Assembly (NCBI RefSeq): GCF_003576645.1
Contig: NC_044920.1
Location: 4,718,423 to 4,782,422, forward strand
Reading direction: 5' to 3'
DNA from: Ipomoea triloba
Lineage: Eukaryota > Streptophyta > Magnoliopsida > Solanales > Convolvulaceae
Length of the DNA: 64,000 nt
The notes below the pieces were generated by a model. The model was not told the DNA's origin. It saw only the letters and a list, made by a program, of their open reading frames with translations, and ran no database searches. A program made the translations under genes and the position numbers. Position 1 is the stretch's first letter; each line of letters opens with the position of its first letter. Shown one piece after another: positions 33,880 to 44,874 of this stretch.

Positions 33880-34195
33880 AAGGAACCAAAGTTTGATCTT
33901 ATCCCTCGAATGTCTCTCACTCTTTCTGATACGAGATTGCCCTTCAAGTTCCAGCATAAATAATTCTCATTGATGCTTGCATATGTCATGACTATCAACA
34001 AAAGCTAGGGCCGAACACTAACACGCGTTGCGTTATTGATGAAAAAACCAGTTTTTAATCATGGTCAATTGTGCATGACTTTCTCCCGAGTCACCCATCC
34101 TGATAGCCTGAAAGTGTTAATTAGTTCTAGACGAGGATGGACAAGATTGTGTTGCTACTACCAATGTTGTTTACAAAGAGATTTTCAATAATGTG
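33880..34195 (+). pseudogene. Second Helitron helicase C-terminal fragment
   Basis: Plus-strand translation shows IPRMSLTLSDTRLPFKF, LMLAYVMTINKS, a stop, GRTLTRVALLMKKPVF, NHGQLCMTFSRVTHPDSLKV, matching the same end of the helicase as 33121-33510 but diverged from it. Two copies of the same domain in the same direction mean either two Helitrons or an internal duplication. Bases 34196-34575 are AT-rich and may be the Helitron 3' non-coding part. Confidence 0.75.
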
Positions 34196-34731
34196 TAAAT
34201 ACAACCGCTGATATTATGTTTTTTCCAAAATAGAAAAATTGGTATCATCTGCACAAAAATATATCTTCCATACATATGAGTTAGAATAGCAATTGATTCA
34301 TATAACTGAGTTACTAGAGAACGAGCATATTTGCCCAATTTATACAAATCCTAAACAATGATATATAAAGTCTCTAAAGTTGCAGCACTGCATGCGTACA
34401 TCTACACATTAGCTATTAATTACGCAATTATTTGCTAGAATTCAAACAAGGATAACATTAGGAAACATAATTGATCCAAAACATATCTTCAATTGCACTA
34501 TATAATATTTGATGTTATAATTTATATAATTATATATCGATCCAAATATTCTTAATATATTATAACAAATCCATTCCGTGCATCGCACGGGTGAAAATAC
34601 TATGTAATAAGAAGTAAATAAATAAAAAAAATATATACTTTTAAAAACCGAAATCCAACAAGAATTGGCCATAAAACATATTTTTGTTGTTTTTTTAAAG
34701 AGCTTTTTGAAAGAGATATATAATATTATAT

Positions 34732-35078
34732 GAGTTAATTCCACCAAAGGTCCCTTATCTTTGATGATAATTTTAAATTTAGTCCCAGACTATCATTTTT
34801 ACAATTTAACAACTAGACTATTATTTTTTGGACACTTTTAATCATTTTCATAACTTTTAACAACTAAACCCTAAACCAATTAAACTAGTTGAAACTGGAA
34901 AAATAACAAAAGAAAAATATGAAAAGACAAAAATATCGTTCCTAAAAATATGAAAAGTCATGAGAAGGACTAAAAGTGTCCAGAAATAATAGTCTGCGAT
35001 GTTAAATGACAAAAACGATAATTTGAGATTAAATTTAGAACCGCTACAAAAAATAAGGGACCTCTGTGGAATTAACTC
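34732..35078. mobile_element. Mutator-like MITE (347 bp) with 8-bp target duplication
   Basis: GAGTTAATTCCACCAAAGG at the left is mirrored by CCTCTGTGGAATTAACTC at the right, and the inverted repeats extend about 140 bases (GGACACTTTTAATC against GGACTAAAAGTGTCC). Flanks 34724-34731 and 35079-35086 both read TATTATAT. The GAGT...ACTC ends match the elements at 19054 and 61396. Confidence 0.85.
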
Positions 35079-35086
35079 TATTATAT

Positions 35087-36299
35087 GCAATTTTTTCTTC
35101 TTCTTTAAAAAAAATAAAAATAGGAAACCCCTAATTTAAGACTTAAAAAAAATTCATTTGCAAAAACACGAGCCTTTTGATGAATATATAACTATATATA
35201 AAGAAATATATTACTCCAAAAAGGTTTTTTTTTTAAAAATATATAAACTAACTCTTTTTTAAATATATTTTTTAATTTTTTTTTCTGCTTTGCCCAAACA
35301 ACCACTATATATGAAAGTACATGGCATAGACTATATGAAAAGCCTTACTAGAAAACAACAATGTCAATCACATTAATAATATGCAACTTTTGCACAAAAA
35401 AAATAAAAAATAAAATATATTCTTTAAAAAAATCATGAATTAAGTATTCCTTTTCAAAAAAAAATCATCAAAAAGCAAAAGCAACATTGAGATTTGTTTT
35501 TTTTAGAGGTGTGGTGGCAAAACTTCAATAATTAAAATAAATAAATTAAATTTTATTTTAATCAAGTGGACTTTAATTTTGCCTTACAACAAAATCCTAA
35601 CAAAATCTATATGGTTCACATACTTTTGTTACTTTTATGTTTTGTAGTTTTGTTGATGACAACATAACAACTTATATTCAAGTTTAGTGCAGTCTTTTTT
35701 GGCTAGCTTAGGTCTTCTACCCCATCATGTTTTGTCTTGTCTCACTCATTTCTTTTCTAACATATATAACTTGTACTATACAATTCTTGGTTGGTTGCTT
35801 TCACTTTGTCATATTACATGATCTAGGACACTACTTTCACTTGAAAATAAGCAGCAAAAGACATTTGTCTCTTGGTGCACTTGTGTGTATGTCTTGGATG
35901 TATATATATATCGTTGTCATTAAGGTCATACCTTTATAATTATTTTTTCACCCTCCCGGCCCCCCTCTCAGTTGATAATATTTGTGCATTGTATTATTGA
36001 TACTATACTTCACATTTTACTTGAATTAGACTTGTTTGATTCATGCAATGTCATATTACCCTAGGGAATATCATATTTCTGGAAATGTTATATTTTTGTG
36101 TTTGGTTAAAACTGAGATATGTAATATAAACCTGTTTGGTTAAAGAGTTGTTGTTTATCTTATAATGGTTATTTTACTTTAATACTCTCAGCATATATCA
36201 TGTATATGAAGTTCAAAAGGCTTTATTTTAATTCCTTTGTCCATAGAGTTTAAATTGTCATATTCTATGCACAAAAGTTGATATTTTATTTTTTACAAA
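35087..36299. other. AT-rich intergenic DNA, nothing identified
   Basis: No gene or clear repeat. A frame at 35727-35939 has no recognisable domain, is rich in hydrophobic residues from T-rich DNA and is not called. Confidence 0.45.
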
Positions 36300-36302
36300 A
36301 TT

Positions 36303-36358
<56 letters not shown>
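36300..36358. repeat. TA dinucleotide array
   Basis: Alternating TA with one interruption near 36313. Bases 36359-36636 are AT-rich with GTTGATGAGCTAGCAGAGTT near 36436. Confidence 0.9.
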
Positions 36359-36359
<1 letters not shown>

Positions 36360-36636
36360 CATAATTATATTATTATAATAAAATATGTAATTATAAATAA
36401 TTATAATAATATAATTCATTATCATATAAGTTAACAGTTGATGAGCTAGCAGAGTTGGTAGGCGTCCGTAGATTATGTCCAGCACCTGCGTCCTTACTCT
36501 TTAGCCTTTTAATTGTATATTACATTTATAGCTATTTCTTTTAAAGAAATAGCTATATATATATTAATAATAAGATGTATAATTTATAATGTGTTTTGTA
36601 TTTGAATTATTTTATCAAATTAATTATGTTTTATAG

Positions 36637-36945
36637 GCTCTGTTTGACAGAACTTATAGCTTATTTTAAGCTAATAATAAGCTATAAACTCTGTTTGGTA
36701 ATGTTTTAAAAATAAGTTAGTAGCTTAAAATAATAGCTTATTTTTTAACGCTATCTAAGGTAGCGTTTCAAAATGAGCTAGTAGCTTCCTAATTTTTTTC
36801 ATCTTTAACCTTATTATTTTAAAGAAATGACATCATTTACCCTTCTCAATTAAAACATTTTTCGCTAAATCTTTTTTTACTTTTTCTCTTCAATATGTTT
36901 GGTTGTAATTTCAATTTAGCATTTGTGTTTGCTTCTTCGCCCCCT
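36637..36945. mobile_element. hAT-like MITE family A, part copy
   Basis: GGCTCTGTTTGACAGAACTT at 36639 and the following AAGCTAATAATAAGCTATAA, AACTCTGTTTGGTAATGTTT, GAGCTAGTAGCTTCCTAATT and TTTTAAAGAAATGACATC match the 1985-2550 copy. It stops near TTTAGCATTTGTGTTTG, so one end is missing. Confidence 0.65.
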
Positions 36946-37770
36946 CAAAAGAAATCCAGGATACGTCACTGAATATAACTATTGTTATCTTAAATAACTT
37001 AACCTTCATTCTTGAATATTTGTGGGTATAGTTTCTTCCACTGCATCACCAATATCTTCTTTTCCCATTGGTAACATCCTTCAACCAAATGCTTTTGGGC
37101 CCAATATCATTTCAACGATCTTTTAATTTATTTTCATCTATTAAATTTATTTCTGTTTAAATAATATTTTAAATTAATTAATATATCAAATTGAATATAT
37201 TTTAATTTTAATTGTTTTATATAAAATTTACAATTTATGTAAAAGAAAAAAAAAACTATGAATAAAAAGAATTTTTAAACTCTGCTTCATTTAATAGCTA
37301 TTGGGTATGTCTCTGCAACGTGCTGTTGGGTGCTCCGCTTGCTTCACAGTAGCCTTACTTATTTTTTCTTTTTTTCTTTTCTTTTTTTTTTTCTTCCTCT
37401 CTCAGTAATCCATTTATTTTATTTCTCATTGGTTGCTTGGTAGGTATTAGTTGATTTATCATCTCCAATATTCACCATTGGGAATGCTTTAAGAGGCATT
37501 TAGCTTAAAGTATCTCATATTATTAAAGTAATATAGACTTTGGAATACTATATACCTATGTGCAAACTAATAATTTGTTAGATTAGATAATATAGACTTT
37601 GGCATCCGCAGCATTCATATTCTTGGTCCCGAGGGTTGGGGATCAAGTCTAGAGGGGTGAATAGACTTGATCGATTTAACCTTTCAGTCCCAATACTTAT
37701 GTTTTAATTTAACCTTTCGGTTCACAAGGCTCCGAGTTTTCACAAGCTACTTGTTACTCATCTTTTTAAC
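36946..37770. other. Intergenic DNA, nothing identified
   Basis: AT-rich. Near 37690 and 38080 the phrase AACCTTTCGGTTC / AACTTTCGGTACC recurs around the next MITE, suggesting that the MITE entered a local repeat. Confidence 0.45.
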
Positions 37771-38063
37771 TTAGGCCCTGTTTGGTAAATGACTGTTGGC
37801 TGATTGGGTTGGCTGTTTGGGTTAGAAGATATGATTTGTTAATAACATTGGCTGATTGTAGAAAGTTGTTTAGTAAAATTGACTGTTAGCATCAGCTATT
37901 TGGTATAATTTCTTTTCTCAAAAAGCTAATTGAAAAGGCTGCTTTGAGTAGCCTTTAGAATTTTAGTATTTTGGAGTTACAAAAAGCTTATTAACCAAAC
38001 AACTAATAGTGGTCAAATAAGCCAAAATTGGCTGATAGGCTGATTATTTTACCAAACAGGACC
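37771..38063. mobile_element. hAT-like MITE family B, uninterrupted copy
   Basis: Ends AGGCCCTGTTTGGTAAATG and (mirrored) TTTACCAAACAGGACCTTA. The body includes GATTGTAGAAAGTTGTTTAG, TTTCTTTTCTCAAAAAGCTA and AGTGGTCAAATAAGCC. Other copies are at 48318, 51400 and 61271. This copy keeps the site that is occupied by a Mutator-like MITE in the 61271 copy. Confidence 0.75.
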
Positions 38064-38107
38064 TTAAACTTTCGGTACCAATACTTCTCTTTTTAACTTA
38101 ACCTTTC

Positions 38108-38230
38108 GATTCCAACCTATTGAGGCACAAAGAGTCAATGCCCTCACTAGAGTTTGGACCTATGATCTCTCATTTGAAAGAGTCGTCACAAATATACTAT
38201 TGGATTATAAGCTACTTGACCAGTCCCAAT
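38108..38230 (-). mobile_element. SINE-related fragment
   Basis: On the minus strand, AGGTCCAAACTCTAGTGAGG then GGCATTGACTCTTTGTGCCT and CAATAGGTTGG match the 3' half of the SINEs at 570 and 43575. The box B is mutated and no tail is present. Bases 38231-38705 are intergenic. Confidence 0.45.
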
Positions 38231-38705
38231 ACTTCTAGTTAAGGCTTAACTCTTTCACTTTTAGATCATATAAACTTATTGTCTTCTATTTAAATAGGAT
38301 TGGACTTTCTCTATTAAACAATTCATAAGAAATCTAATACGTGTGCAAATTAGATGCTGCACACGATGACCAGTTTCATGTAGATTTTAACTTTCTTTCA
38401 TTTTTTATTTTTTATTTTGGAAGTATGGATGTGAAGATATTAAGTGGTAGCTTGTCAAAACTCAAAAAGCTTATTAATTATACATCAGTGTCCACCTCAC
38501 TTTCCCCATTGTTTCATTGTCCTCCTTTTGATATGGATAAGTTTGATATCAGTGAATTGTCATGAATCAATCCATTTATTAGCTACATTGACCACTATGA
38601 TGTGGATCGACGTTTCCTAATCCTCATATTACATTATTATATTATAAAATTTTTACAACCTCATATTTATTGTAAAGTTATATCTTATATTCAGTAGTTA
38701 TAAGT

Positions 38706-38963
38706 TACTCTCTCTGTCTATTTTGCATGTCTTGTTTGCTAGTCATTAGTTAAATAATTCTTTTCATTGCTTACTTTCTTTAGTAATTTTTAATTATTTT
38801 TAAATGTTATTTTTTGTGTTTAATAATACTTTTAATGTAGTTTCTAAATATATAAATTGTATACACTAATACTAAATTTATTATTATAAAAAATTGAGTT
38901 AAAAATAACTCAAATTAAGTCTCGTTAATCAAACTAGACGAACAAAATAGGACGGAAGGTGTA
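38706..38963. mobile_element. Stowaway-like MITE
   Basis: Starts TACTCTCTCTGTCTATTTTG and ends CAAAATAGGACGGAAGGTGTA, inverted ends with TA flanks. The interior matches the family at 195, 49070, 50385, 51728 and 60863 in reverse direction (GTAGTTTCTAAATATATAAA, AATCAAACTAGACGAAC). Confidence 0.7.
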
Positions 38964-39895
38964 TACTTTTCTTTTTGTGTATTGTTACAAAAATAATATA
39001 CACAACTTTGCAAAGCATAAATTGTAAATTTTTCCTATTATATTATAATAGAGTAAATTTGATATTAAATATTCCAATGTAATAATATCAATATATATTT
39101 CATGTTAAAGAGTTCTTGGATTAATTTTTTTTAATAAGAATTAAACTCTGCGCGTATAATTTGAACTAAATCAAAATTAGTCTTACAATAATGATGAAAC
39201 GGGAAGTTATATGCAAAATAAATAAATAAATAAAATCAAAAAATTCTACCACGCTTGGGAAGCAATGTATAAAAAAAATGATATTTTTGTAAATATAATA
39301 ACAATTATTTACAAATATATCATTGGCCCTTTTTATTTATAAAAATATACAGAATTTTTGGTAAATAGTATTAGGCTATCCCCACCCATTGCATATGTGA
39401 CACATGCCATCTAAGATTTTTTTTTTTTTTTTTTTTGTTTTTTGGCATTTTTAATGACTTGACATCTACAATCTTTCAAAAATTTGAAAGATTAGAAATG
39501 TTTAATCATGGGATTCACTTTTTTTAAATGGATAAGTGTATTATTATTTCTTATATTATATAAGTTCAAAATAAATTATTATTTAATTATAAAAATATAT
39601 TTAATTATTTTAAAATTTAAATTTTGTTTAATTTTTTATTTTTCAAATAATTTTATGAAATTTAATATTTTTTTTTATTATTTAAAGAAAACAATTTTTT
39701 TGTGATATATATGATAGTTGGACCGTTTTTGAAAGTGGGATTGACTTACAATGATGCAAAGCAAATAGTATTAAATTTTAAATTTGATGAAATAATAATA
39801 TGATTTACTTTTGAAAGTAAAAGTGTATTTAGTGATGCGGATAACCATATGTATGAAAGATGTAATGATATATTTAATTTATTGTTACTGTATAG
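38964..39895. other. AT-rich intergenic DNA, nothing identified
   Basis: AT-rich with a T run at 39418-39436. The frame at 39508-39705 is poly-hydrophobic from AT content and is not a gene. An inverted pair AATCTTTCAAA/TTTGAAAGATT lies at 39471-39493. Confidence 0.5.
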
Positions 39896-40047
39896 TTTTT
39901 TTTTTTTTTTTAGTAGTACTGTAGTATCTGTTCATAGCTACTTTCTCAACCTAACTCGTGGCAACCCGGGGCAACTGAGGCTCGAACCCACTCCCATCAT
40001 TCATGTGGGGGTGTAAATCGGGACACCGGGTGCCACTAGACCACAAG
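39896..40047 (-). mobile_element. tRNA-derived SINE, minus strand, best copy
   Basis: On the minus strand it begins CTTGTGGTCTAGTGGCACC (box-A-like TGGTCTAGTGG), has box B GGTTCGAGCC (complement of 39979-39988), then CGAGTTAGGTTGAGAAAGTA and TGTAGTACTACT... and an A tail (T run 39896-39911). The head resembles tRNA-Asp/Glu genes in its A box. Confidence 0.75.
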
Positions 40048-40785
40048 AATTAAATTGAAAATTAATTTTAAAATTATATATAATATTAAAGAGAGGTACC
40101 ATCACATCAAAATACTGTATGCACATACATATTGTACAGTATAAATATACATATAAAAGTGAGGGTATATGCATGGCCAGCAGGAAGGTCTGCTCTGCAA
40201 AACAGCAAAGCTCTATCCTATACTCTATAGATAGGGCTAGCTAGCCCTATAGGCTTAGCATAGAATTGTGGTATGGGCAATATCATCTTTATTATGAGCT
40301 TCCATATCCAATCACTTCCAATATTGCATTCAATTATTTATGAAAAATGCTTTCCACTTGCATAATTATCGATCATGATGGATTAGTTACTCGCGGATTT
40401 AAAATAAAATATTTATTTTATAAATTTTTAATCAATTGACTTTTTTTTGACTAATTTTACTATAAATTAATAGACAATTTATGTATTTAATAAAAATGAT
40501 ACATTAGAGAGTAATTAATAGGAAGTGATAATTGTAAGTTTCTAGCATGGCTCATTATTTATTGAGAACTTTTTTTTTTTAAATTTATGAGAAAGTTTAC
40601 CGTTGCCTGGTTATCGTTCCCATTGGCTCCCGGGACTCCTGTATCACCTCCTTTAGGCTAAAAATAGCTTTGCGTGTTGATTAGTGAATTTAAAGTATAT
40701 TTGATCATAAATCATCATGTAAGGATGCTAAAAGCGTGACAAAACACCCTAATATATACTCAAATTATGGGTATCTTGGAGGCTT
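40048..40785. other. Intergenic DNA, nothing identified
   Basis: A palindromic GGGCTAGCTAGCCC lies at 40227-40240. Otherwise AT-rich. Confidence 0.45.
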
Positions 40786-40976
40786 ATCATAACTCACGAT
40801 GCACAATAACTGCATCATCGATGTACAAGAACTACACTGGCAATGCACAAGAACAACATTAGCAATGCACAAGAACTACACCTATGATGCAAAATAACTA
40901 CATCGTCGATGCATAAGACCTCCACCATTGTTGTACAAAAACTACACTATCGATGCACAAGAACTACGCTATCGAT
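40786..40976. repeat. Degenerate minisatellite, about 20-bp unit
   Basis: Variants of GATGCACAAGAACTACAC recur eight or nine times (GATGTACAAGAACTACACTG, AATGCACAAGAACAACATTA, GATGCATAAGACCTCC). The array is interrupted at 40977 by a transposon and continues at 41771. Confidence 0.8.
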
Positions 40977-41761
40977 ATGGATGGAAATAGGCTACGAAAA
41001 TTAGTCATGGGCCTTTATGAGAACTTAAGGCTTGAGCTTGTAAGTAGGCTTTTTTCTAGCTCCAAGTCTGAGCCTACAATAGGTAGGTCTTTTTAAAGAC
41101 TTATTTAATATGTATGTCATTAAAGAGACTATGTTGTAGACTCTAAATACGCTTTGAGTATATTTAAGATCTACACGTTATACACTTTATAAGACCTACA
41201 TATTGGTTTTAAAAAAATCTAATATAACAATAATAGATGAAAGGCTGCAGTCACATGCCACAACATATGTGCAGGTTGTGACAACAAGTCAACAAGAAAC
41301 GGATTCCACCTCAATCAAATTTTATAAAATAAAAATAAAAACTAATATGACAACTTAAGATCAATTGTCGGGCAATCAAATGGCTCACTCCACCACCTCC
41401 ACTACTACTACTACTACTATGCAGTATGCAGGGATGTGTGCACTACGTTACTCCACTATGAGGGAAACAATGAGAGTTGAAAAAGTATGAAAATTGAAAA
41501 TTCAGAATTTAGGTTTTAGGATTTACTATACATAGTTATCTCATTTTGTAAATATAAAAACATATTAAGTAAAAGTGAAATATATAATAATCTAATATGT
41601 GTGTGTGTCCTATAGGCTAGGCTTTAAATATATAAGTCTAGACCTATTTAGTTAAATAGGCCTAAGTCTGACCTCTTTACTAAATAGGCTAGGCCAAGAT
41701 ATGTCCAAACTAGACCAAATTGTAGGCCCCTTGATAGTGGTATGACTTATTTCCACCTCCA
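40977..41761. mobile_element. 785-bp transposable element inside the minisatellite
   Basis: Starts ATGGATGGAAATAGGCTACG and ends TGACTTATTTCCACCTCCA, an inverted-repeat pair (GGAAATAG / TATTTCC). The flanks GCTATCGAT (40968-40976) and GCCATCAAT (41762-41770) agree at 7 of 9 bases and may be a decayed target duplication. Interior AGGCTAGGC, TTAAATAGGCCTAAGTC and similar phrases are typical of a common plant hAT-type repeat. No coding capacity. Confidence 0.65.
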
Positions 41762-41770
41762 GCCATCAAT

Positions 41771-42133
41771 GCACAAGCACAACATTGCTGATGCACACAG
41801 CGCACACCTAATACTATAACAATGCCCTACTAGAATCACGAACCTGCATACCATAACACATTATTTAAAAAAAAAAAAAAAAAAAAAATCGCGAAACACC
41901 ACCTTACAACCCATTGCACACCCCAGCATACAACGGCACACAAAGAACTATACAACATCACACCTTACGATGCACAAATGTACCACATTTGCCATCCCAC
42001 AACTACCCCACCCCCCCCCCCAAGACCCACTTAGAGTGCACCACACTACGCGTAACAATGCACAACCAAACACTCACCCCTCACCGGTGTGATATAAAAA
42101 CTGTTATAAATGCAAACCCTCCACGCCCCATCG

Positions 42134-42177
<44 letters not shown>

Positions 42178-42506
42178 ACGCACAGACAAAACTTGAAATC
42201 ATGACGACTAAAAACAACCCAACACTAGAAAATCACTAAGAGACGATCAAAATCAACCAATCGCACAACCAGACGAAAATAATGTAACTTACCGAATAAA
42301 CTCCCTACAATCAAGGTGCATAACATCTAAGGACACTCCATACAAGAAAATAACACATGAAATTACCCTATTGCCCCGCATGCATTAAATTTAAAAATAA
42401 AGAAATTAATTAAAGATTTCATCTTAGCGGTAAATTTTGTCAAATATAATGGACATTTCATATTATACCACAGTTCTCACATGAGATAGGATTCTCAAGA
42501 ACCGGA

Positions 42507-42557
<51 letters not shown>
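41771..42557. repeat. A/C-rich simple tract continuing the minisatellite
   Basis: AATGCACAAGCACAACATTG continues the array, then an A run (41867-41888), a long stretch with very few G and T (to about 42340), and a 42-base A run (42134-42175). The frame at 41914-42204 is composition-driven. A CT/TA microsatellite lies at 42508-42541, then AGTT repeats. Confidence 0.65.
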
Positions 42558-42560
<3 letters not shown>

Positions 42561-43073
42561 GATCATATGAGATCACTTGTTTAGATAAGATCGTGAGATC
42601 ATATATTGTTTAGATAAGATCGTGAGATCATATCTTGTGCATACATGTAATAATTTAATGGTCTAGATTGATTTAAGATTCTAAGTTGAAGTGTGTGTGA
42701 ACGGTAATAAAATGTGTGCGAACGGTGGTTAAGTGTGTGCGAACGGTGATTAAATGTGTGCGAACGGTGATTAAGTGTGTGCGAATGGTGATTAAGTGTG
42801 TGCGAACAGTAATTAATGTGTGCGAACGGGGTGGGTATGTCAAACAATCTAGACCATTAAAATTTTTTAGATTTATGTACAAGATTTGATCTCAAAATAT
42901 TTTAATGGTCTAGATTGATTAAGATTCCAAGTTGAAGTGTATGCGAACGATAATTAAATGTGCGCGAACGGAGTGTGTGTGTCAATCAATCTAGACCATT
43001 AAAAAATATTACATGGATGCACAATATCTGATCTCACGATCTTACCTAAACAAGTGATCTCATTAGAACCCTA
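42558..43073. mobile_element. MITE with internal minisatellite
   Basis: The left end TAGGATCATATGAGATCACT is mirrored by TGATCTCATTAGAACCCTA on the right. The inverted repeats extend through AAGATCGTGAGATCA and AATGGTCTAGATTGAT. A 29-bp unit (GTTTAGATAAGATCGTGAGA...) is duplicated at the left (about 42580-42637). The centre holds six to seven units of GTGTGTGCGAACGGTGATTAA (split) at 42690-42835 and two more near 42935-42975. The frames on the minus strand are products of this repeat. Confidence 0.8.
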
Positions 43074-43300
<227 letters not shown>

Positions 43301-43574
43301 TTTTTTTTTTTTTTTGCAGTTTCATAAATATCTATGTAAGGTTTTCTTTTCAGATGTATTTGAAATTAACACAAGAAATATAATTTCATTGTGATGAATA
43401 TATACGACTATGATTTTAAGTAAGGGTACTCATCGTTGTATTGCAACTATTTTCTAATTTGTTATTCAGTTAGCATTGAGCTTCTATTGTTTCCAGTCTC
43501 ACATAAATGCAATTGGAAATGACTTTTTGTTTTAGTACTACTAACTTTATTACAATGTAGTATATATTCATACA

Positions 43575-43690
43575 TACTTTCCCAACCTATTGAAGCACAA
43601 AGAGTCTATGTCCCTATTGGGGTTCGAACTAGTGACATCCCTATCAGATCATGTCTTCGAATAAGTTTTAATACCTTGTAGGTCCTTGCA
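43575..43690 (-). mobile_element. SINE-related fragment
   Basis: On the minus strand: ACTAGTTCGAACCCCAATAG (box B GTTCGAACCCC), then GACTCTTTGTGCTTCAATAG and GTTGGGAAAGTATGTATGAA. Shares its 3' half with the SINEs at 570 and 38108. Bases 43301-43574 and 43691-43956 are AT-rich with no feature. Confidence 0.55.
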
Positions 43691-43956
43691 CTTTTATTAT
43701 CAATTGTAAAATTAGACTAAATTTTGAAAGGAAGAAATAATATAGCACTCATGTTCCATATGAACAATTGTATATCCATAAAGAAATTTGCATCTAATAT
43801 AGTAAAATCAAGGTCTAAATGTTAAGGTTGAGGAACATGTGATATCAACGAACTGGCCTCTGAGTCGTTTCATACATTTGGTATACATATTTCACGTCTT
43901 TTTTTCTATACAACATGGAATGAATATTTTCTTGGAATAATAACAAATTTACACTT

Positions 43957-44600
43957 AGGCTATGTTTGGCAAACCTAGCTGAAAAGGTAGCTGAAAGCTG
44001 AAAAGTAGCTGAAAACTGAAAAGCTATAAGCTCGAAGCTGAAATCTGAAGAGTTGTTATGCTTAAAAGTGTTTGGTAAAATTAGTTTTTTGATAAACTGA
44101 TAAATGTAAAAAGACTAAAAAAGACATCTTCATACAATTTAAATAATTTTAAATTTAAATAGGTTTGTTTATATATTAAAATATAAAATAATGAAATCAA
44201 TATATTTAAATAAAATATAAAGTAAGAACATATATTTGAAAATATATAAAGTAAAAAAAATGTTTATAATTTATAAGATTAGTTCATACAAAAATTAATG
44301 TTCAAACGCAAATGTCAAACTGAAATTACAACCAAACATAATGAAAAGAAAATGTCACAAGGGTTTTAATTGAGAGGGGCAAATGATGTCATTTATTTAA
44401 AATAATAAGGATAAAGATGGAAAAAAGGTAAAAAAATTACTAGCTTATTTTTAAAAAGCTACCCCAAGTAGTGTTTCAAAATAAGCTCTTATTTTAAGCT
44501 ACTAGCTTATTTTGAGAACATTACCAAACAGAGCTTAAAGCTTATTAGTAGCTTAAAATAAGCTATAAGCTCCTAAATAAGCTCTGCCAAACAGAACCTT
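43957..44600. mobile_element. hAT-like MITE family A, full copy
   Basis: Starts AGGCTATGTTTGGCAAACC, ends TAAGCTCTGCCAAACAGAAC then CTT. It matches 1985-2550 in reverse orientation over its length (AAAAGACTAAAAAAGACATC, GAAATTACAACCAAACATAA, ATGATGTCATTTATTTAAAA). 644 bp, no coding capacity. Confidence 0.75.
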
Positions 44601-44675
44601 AAAAATTCTTCAAAGTTATTTTTTGGATTCCTAAACCAACCCCTTTAGTTCTTATATGATCAAACATTCAAACCT

Positions 44676-44680
<5 letters not shown>

Positions 44681-44715
<35 letters not shown>

Positions 44716-44874
44716 AACATTAAAAATTTTAAAATTAAAATAAGAAATTTCATTTTCTCACATGATCAATACATTAGTATCACAGAGTTATTGCTATATA
44801 TCTCACCCACCATATATATAAAAACATTAGTTATTGCTATATATCTCACCCATCATATATATAGAAACACTTTA
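44681..44874. repeat. TA array and 44-bp tandem duplication
   Basis: TA array at about 44681-44712. TTATTGCTATATATCTCACC begins at 44787 and again at 44831, each followed by ATCATATATATA-type text. Confidence 0.75.

Larger units (their letters stand above)
32021..34602 (+). mobile_element. Decayed Helitron with helicase remnants
   Basis: The 5' part (32021-32276: TATATATTAAAACAAAAGTG, CCCGCTCATTTTAGAC, AATCAGTCAACATAAGATTA) is about 97% like 27583-27829 and abuts the CTAG end of the preceding Helitron. Two helicase fragments follow (33121-33510, 33880-34195) in the same orientation. The 3' side carries the hairpin CCGTGC-ATC-GCACGG at 34576-34590 with CTAT where CTAG or CTAA is expected (34600-34603). 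Whether this is one element or several Helitron pieces side by side is uncertain. Confidence 0.55.

Noticed and set aside
40786..40976. CRISPR-like look of regularly spaced short repeats
   Set aside because: Units are directly adjacent, degenerate and without unique spacers, and the genome is a plant. The same reasoning rejects 20381-20675 and 28546-29290.
42599..42882. Two minus-strand frames with repeating RSHTLNH-type or RTHLITV-type peptides
   Set aside because: They are two frames of the same minisatellite inside a MITE, and repeat periodicity explains both.
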